A stretch of 7,933 nt of DNA from DASQDN01 sp035630195. Lineage in GTDB: Bacteria; Acidobacteriota; Terriglobia; Bryobacterales; Bryobacteraceae. The first letter of the stretch is position 1. Every line of letters begins with the position of its first letter. The DNA lies in assembly GCA_035630195.1 (NCBI GenBank), contig DASQLD010000198.1, forward strand, positions 1 to 7,933, in the 5' to 3' direction. The notes below the pieces were generated by a model. That model worked only from the letters and a program-made list of their open reading frames with translations. It was not told where the DNA came from and did no database searches. A program made the position numbers and the translations under genes. This document shows positions 5,136-7,933 of the stretch, one piece after another.

Positions 5136-5245
5136 GCTACTTCCTTACTCGGCTTCTCAGTCACTTTGCACGGTCGATACCCTGTTGCGCGCATCTCGCA
5201 AACCGCGCGAACGATGCCTTTGTCGCATACTTCCTCTAGCGCACG
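5132..5245 (-). pseudogene. C-terminal remnant of an unknown protein at the right edge of the cassette
   Basis: The frame ending at TGA 5132 reads LEEVCDKGIVRAVCEMRATG followed by YRPCKVTEKPSKEVA. Upstream of about 5245 the same frame is antisense to the IS110 half and makes no sense, so the N-terminus has been lost at the junction. Its stop overlaps the TTG start of the next gene. The function is unknown. Confidence 0.4.
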
Positions 5246-5955
5246 TTCGCAGAAGGCGAAACCGATCCGGCAGCTTTGGCCATCTGGCTGATCGCCGCCT
5301 GCGGGCGACACCGGAAGAATTGCAACGCGTTGGACGCATGCGCGCAACGGAGTGACGTTTATCGTCGGCTCCTCAAGATGATTTCGAGGAATTGGAGTTA
5401 CTTGAGATGCACATCGAGCAACTGGAACGGGAAGCGCTGAGCTTACTGCAGGAGCACCACGAGGTTGTGCGCCGTGTGTCGGAAGTGCCCGGCTTCGGTG
5501 TAGATTCCGCACTCCAGATGATCGCTGAGGTAGGACCTAAAGCAGCAACTTTCCCAACGCCAAAGGCGCTGTCTTCCTGGGTAGGAGTATGTCCCGGAAA
5601 CGAGGAGAGCGCCGGGGAGTCGCATAGCACGGTCTCTCCGAATGGAAACTGTCACATGCGGCGATTGCTCAATCAAGCTGCTCAATCAGCGGTTAAGGTC
5701 AAAGGGAGCATCTTCCAATTGACGTTTCAGCGGCTACTTCCCCGACTCGGATACCTGCAGGCCATCTTGGCGGTTGCTCATCGATTATGCCGATTGCTCT
5801 GGCTAATCCTTCGCCACGGGGTCCTCTACGAAGAACAAGGTCCGGCGGCGAGTACGAAGTCAAAGCGTATGCGCACCGTCCGCATGATCAAGGATCTACG
5901 AAAGCTGGGCTATTGCGTAGAAGGTGGTCAGCTACCAGCCGCTAACCCGGCCTGA
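5246..5955 (+). pseudogene. IS110-type transposase, C-terminal half (right half of split gene)
   Basis: After the cassette the transposase resumes with FAEGETDPAALA (5246-5281). A missing base near 5280 shifts it to HLADRRLRATPEELQRVGRM, another shift follows near 5353 (VYRRLLKMI), and another near 5383 (FEELELLEMHIEQLERE). From TTG 5392 the frame is clean to TGA 5953-5955. It includes VPGFGVDSALQMIAEVGPKA, the LSSWVGVCPGNEESAGESHS block with the serine proposed to be catalytic in the IS110 C-terminal transposase domain, the NCHMRRLLNQAAQSAVKVKG segment, and the VAHRLCRLLWLILRHGV helix. The C-terminal domain is complete, but without the DEDD half and with at least three indels the protein is dead. 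It pairs with the fragment ending at 1380. Confidence 0.9.
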
Positions 5956-6588
5956 ATCGGTTGGGTTCTTCAACCCTGTTCAACCGCTTGCATAAAGCGC
6001 ATCCGCTGGCTCCATTGGGGTCTCAACGGAAGAGCAAGCTTCGACCGGACATGGGCTGGAAATCCAGGATCGCGCCATGCCGGGTGACCGATCCAAAAAA
6101 GCTGGAACGGCTGAACTCTCTACATCTGCTTGTCTGCAACTCCGCAATCTTAGCTGTCCACCTCCCACATTCCTAGGCATCAATGTTCCTGCGGCGACAT
6201 GGACGGTAATTAGAGCAGGGAATTCAACCGCAGTACAAACGGCGAACGAAGCGATCGCAATGGACGATCCTTTCAAGCCATACATCGAAGAACGCTTGAT
6301 GAGTACCCAAGATGTGTGATAGGCTGCACGAATCGAAATTGAATGAGTGCGCGAGCCGTGTTAGCCTTATCTGTCTTTCGTATCGCTTCTATTCCGCCGT
6401 TTCATCGCGCAGGGGCAGATCCTTTCCAGTCAGTGGGGAATGTTTTTGTGGAATGACGCGAATATACCACCAAATCAGTTGAGTGACGTGCTGTATATGT
6501 GTCCAATACAAGCACGATCACTGTCGCCGATGCGCGCGCCTTACTCTCCGTTGTACGAGGCCTCAGCGTGCGCCCTAACGAGAACCCC
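5956..6588. other. Gene-free flank with an inverted repeat after the transposase
   Basis: Directly behind the transposase stop, CGGTTG (5958-5963) and CAACCG (5981-5986) pair perfectly around an inner GGGTT/AACCC stem (5963-5976). It may be part of the right end of the element or of its non-coding RNA. Beyond it, one plus frame (6077-6319) ends with DPFKPYIEERL, which recalls the start of the catalytic region in IS21-type transposases, but the rest of that frame is unlike any transposase. The remainder, up to the PEP-CTERM start, shows no gene and no promoter I would defend. Confidence 0.4.
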
Positions 6589-7749
6589 ATGAACTCATGC
6601 GCTCGGATGTTGGTATTAGGTTTGCTGCTAGGTTGCGCGGCTTCCGCAGCGACCATTTCTCTGGTTCCTTCTGCGAGCAACGTCGGCGTGGGCGGGAACT
6701 TGACCGTTGATGTCATCGCTTCCGGATTAACGCCGGGTACGGCCATCGGAGCTTTTGACTTCGCTGTTACCTATCCGACGGCCCTGCTGTCACCGGTTAG
6801 CGTGAGCTTTTTCGACCGGCTCGGCGCAGTTGGCGACCAGATTACGAGTTCCGATCTGTCCGTTGCGGGTCTAGTGTCGGCGACGGAGTTGTCGTTCGAG
6901 GATCCCGCAGCGCTGCTTGCTCTGCAGTCGGGTGGGTCTGTCCCCTTATTTCGGCTGGATTTTCAGGCGCAGCAAGTGGGTCGGGCTCAGTTGGGGTTTG
7001 CCAACTCCCCTTCGGTGTTGAGCGATGAATTGGGGAATGCACTACAGGTTCAAAGGGGCTCTGCTGCGATTGACATTTTCGATCCGGGCACAACAATCGA
7101 TTCCATCAACCTTGTTCAGTGGATGTTGAACCTCGACGGGGATTGGTTTGACTCGGAAGGTGACATCGGTCCCAAGACGCTGCCGAGTCATGTGAACACA
7201 TCGGGATTCGACTTCGAGAAGGGCCTGGGTACGATCGCCATTCCCTTTACGAAGCAGGGCACGAATAAAGTTACAGCCTTCTTCGATCATGAGATCCGTC
7301 AAACGCAGAACGGCTTTACGAATGAGCGTGGCAGCACTGGCGGAGCGAGACCGAACAATGTCAGCTGGGAGATCGGGGAGCCGGGCTATGTCACTCCCCC
7401 GCCGAATATCTACACCAACGCAATTGAGGGAAAGCTGGCGAACGCGAACGGCGTCGGACCTGGAATGTCGGATGATGTCGCGATGGCTCTTGCCTGGAAT
7501 TTCATACTCGGTTACGGTGGGCGGGCTGACCTTCAACTAAGTCTCTCGACGACGCAGCCTACGTCCGGCTTCTATCTTCGACAAACGGATCCGGATCAGG
7601 AAGGCGATATTTCTCTATATTTTTCAGGGGCGTTGACGGTTGACAATCCGAATTCGGCGGTGCCGGAGCCGTCCAGTCTGCTGCTGTTCGTAGGTGCGGC
7701 TGTGCTGTTGGCCGGCCGGAAACTGAGACGGATTTCAGCGGCTAAGTAG
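6589..7749 (+). CDS. PEP-CTERM sorted extracellular protein with cohesin-like domain
   Basis: This 386-aa protein is exported and probably processed by an exosortase. Residues 1-21 (MNSCARMLVLGLLLGCAASA) form a signal peptide. Residues about 22-165 have the cohesin-like layout seen in many PEP-CTERM proteins: SLVPSASNVGVGGNLTVDV, then GAFDFAVTYPTALLSPVSV, and PLFRLDFQAQQVGRAQLGF. A second region carries an acidic LDGDWFDSEGDIG stretch and DFEKGLGTIAIPF. The last 30 residues are the sorting signal: VPEPSS, a hydrophobic helix (LLLFVGAAVLLAG) and a basic tail (RKLRR). ATG 6589 is chosen because it gives a short charged n-region. ATG 6607 is possible, and the open frame extending up to 6499 adds only unstructured residues. 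The gene is intact, unlike its neighbours, and stands alone. In bacteria with this system such proteins accompany extracellular polysaccharide. Its specific ligand is unknown. Confidence 0.9.
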   Translation: MNSCARMLVLGLLLGCAASAATISLVPSASNVGVGGNLTVDVIASGLTPGTAIGAFDFAVTYPTALLSPVSVSFFDRLGAVGDQITSSDLSVAGLVSATELSFEDPAALLALQSGGSVPLFRLDFQAQQVGRAQLGFANSPSVLSDELGNALQVQRGSAAIDIFDPGTTIDSINLVQWMLNLDGDWFDSEGDIGPKTLPSHVNTSGFDFEKGLGTIAIPFTKQGTNKVTAFFDHEIRQTQNGFTNERGSTGGARPNNVSWEIGEPGYVTPPPNIYTNAIEGKLANANGVGPGMSDDVAMALAWNFILGYGGRADLQLSLSTTQPTSGFYLRQTDPDQEGDISLYFSGALTVDNPNSAVPEPSSLLLFVGAAVLLAGRKLRRISAAK

Positions 7750-7751
7750 GC

Positions 7752-7828
7752 AGAGGCGGCGGAGGATGGCCAGGCGCGTCCGTGGTGTGTCTCGTTGGCT
7801 ATAGGTTGGTTGAGTCTGCCGCCTCTTT
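7752..7828. repeat. Long-loop inverted repeat behind the PEP-CTERM gene
   Basis: AGAGGCGGC (7752-7760) pairs perfectly with GCCGCCTCT (7820-7828) across 59 bases. The second arm is followed by TTTCG only, so it is a weak terminator candidate. Confidence 0.35.
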
Positions 7829-7849
7829 CGCGGTGGCAAGGTTGGTTTC

Positions 7850-7870
7850 TACCAGTCCTCCGGACTGGTA
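7850..7870. terminator. Perfect 9-bp hairpin, possible terminator
   Basis: TACCAGTCC-TCC-GGACTGGTA is a perfect 9-bp stem with a 3-base loop, about 100 bases past the PEP-CTERM stop. There is no T-run on either side, so factor-independent termination is doubtful. It could also be an operator or a stabilising 3' hairpin. Confidence 0.4.
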
Positions 7871-7889
7871 CGGTTAGGTGTCTTTGACC

Positions 7890-7933
7890 ATGCTGAGTGA
7901 GATAACAAATTCTTTTCGACGAGAGCCGCTGCG
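7890..7933 (+). CDS. Possible start of a gene running off the window
   Basis: ATG 7890 opens a frame reading MLSEITNSFRREPL to the end of the window, with AGGTG nine bases upstream as a plausible ribosome binding site. Fourteen codons are too few to identify it. Confidence 0.35.
   Translation, partial: MLSEITNSFRREPL

Larger units (their letters stand above)
1381..5245 (-). mobile_element. Phage-like minus-strand gene block lying inside an IS110-type transposase gene
   Basis: All supportable genes between the two transposase halves are on the minus strand and tightly packed: small overlapping ORFs, an HTH fragment, a recombinase-like protein, an exported protein, a Cys-rich protein, HNH and a membrane protein. 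Gene style and the HNH with its G-rich downstream tract point to a tailed phage or a satellite. The limits are set by where IS110 similarity stops on the left (MLKALTA, 1380) and resumes on the right (AEGETDP, about 5246), so they are uncertain by roughly ten bases. Genes at both ends are cut: only about ten codons remain at the left, and only a C-terminus at the right. I see no integrase of full length, terminase, capsid or replication gene, and no obvious terminal repeats. It may equally be a captured fragment of a larger prophage. Confidence 0.6.

Noticed and set aside
5132..5512. Full 126-codon minus frame as one gene
   Set aside because: Its first two thirds are antisense to the IS110-type right half; only the last 38 or so codons look coding.

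Overview
The window looks like a decayed, mobile-element-rich stretch of a bacterial chromosome at moderate GC. The PEP-CTERM protein at the right end, together with IS110-type elements and a phage-like gene cassette, would suit an Acidobacteriota-like or other Gram-negative soil bacterium. That assignment is a guess from gene style, not a measured placement.

Layout: (1) 1-~840, minus strand: an IS110-family transposase pseudogene with two frameshifts, a nonsense codon and degraded catalytic residues. (2) ~841-1284: no convincing gene. (3) ~1285-1380, plus strand: a short internal piece of a second, different IS110-type transposase, ending at the sequence MLKALTA. (4) ~1381-5245: a block of about 3.9 kb in which every supportable gene is on the minus strand. 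In transcription order it holds the tail of an unknown protein, a frameshifted small protein, a 57-aa protein, a 23-aa peptide, a 155-aa conserved-looking protein, a degraded stretch, a sigma-70 region-4-like helix-turn-helix fragment, a recombinase-C-terminus-like protein with a frameshift, an array of GTACAC repeats, an operator-like dyad, a small exported protein, a Cys-rich small protein, a phage-type HNH endonuclease followed by a G-rich tract, a frameshifted small membrane protein, and the first ten or so codons of another gene. (5) ~5246-5955, plus strand: the IS110-type transposase resumes almost at the residue where fragment (3) stopped (AEGETDPAALA onward) and runs to its C-terminus. 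(6) 5956-6588: no convincing gene. (7) 6589-7749: an intact PEP-CTERM protein with a cohesin-like N-terminal domain. (8) 7750-7933: two inverted repeats and the possible first 14 codons of a further gene.

The main result is structural. The minus-strand block appears to sit inside a single plus-strand IS110-type transposase gene. The two transposase halves are collinear and abut, while the genes at both ends of the block are cut. The block has the style of a phage or phage-satellite fragment: tiny overlapping genes, HNH, HTH, recombinase-like protein. No terminase, capsid or replication gene is visible, so it is probably a remnant. Many of its small genes are below 60 aa and were found only by reading frames by eye.

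Single-base frameshifts occur in both IS110 copies and in several cassette genes, but not in the PEP-CTERM gene. Ordinary pseudogene decay explains this best; indel sequencing error is the alternative.
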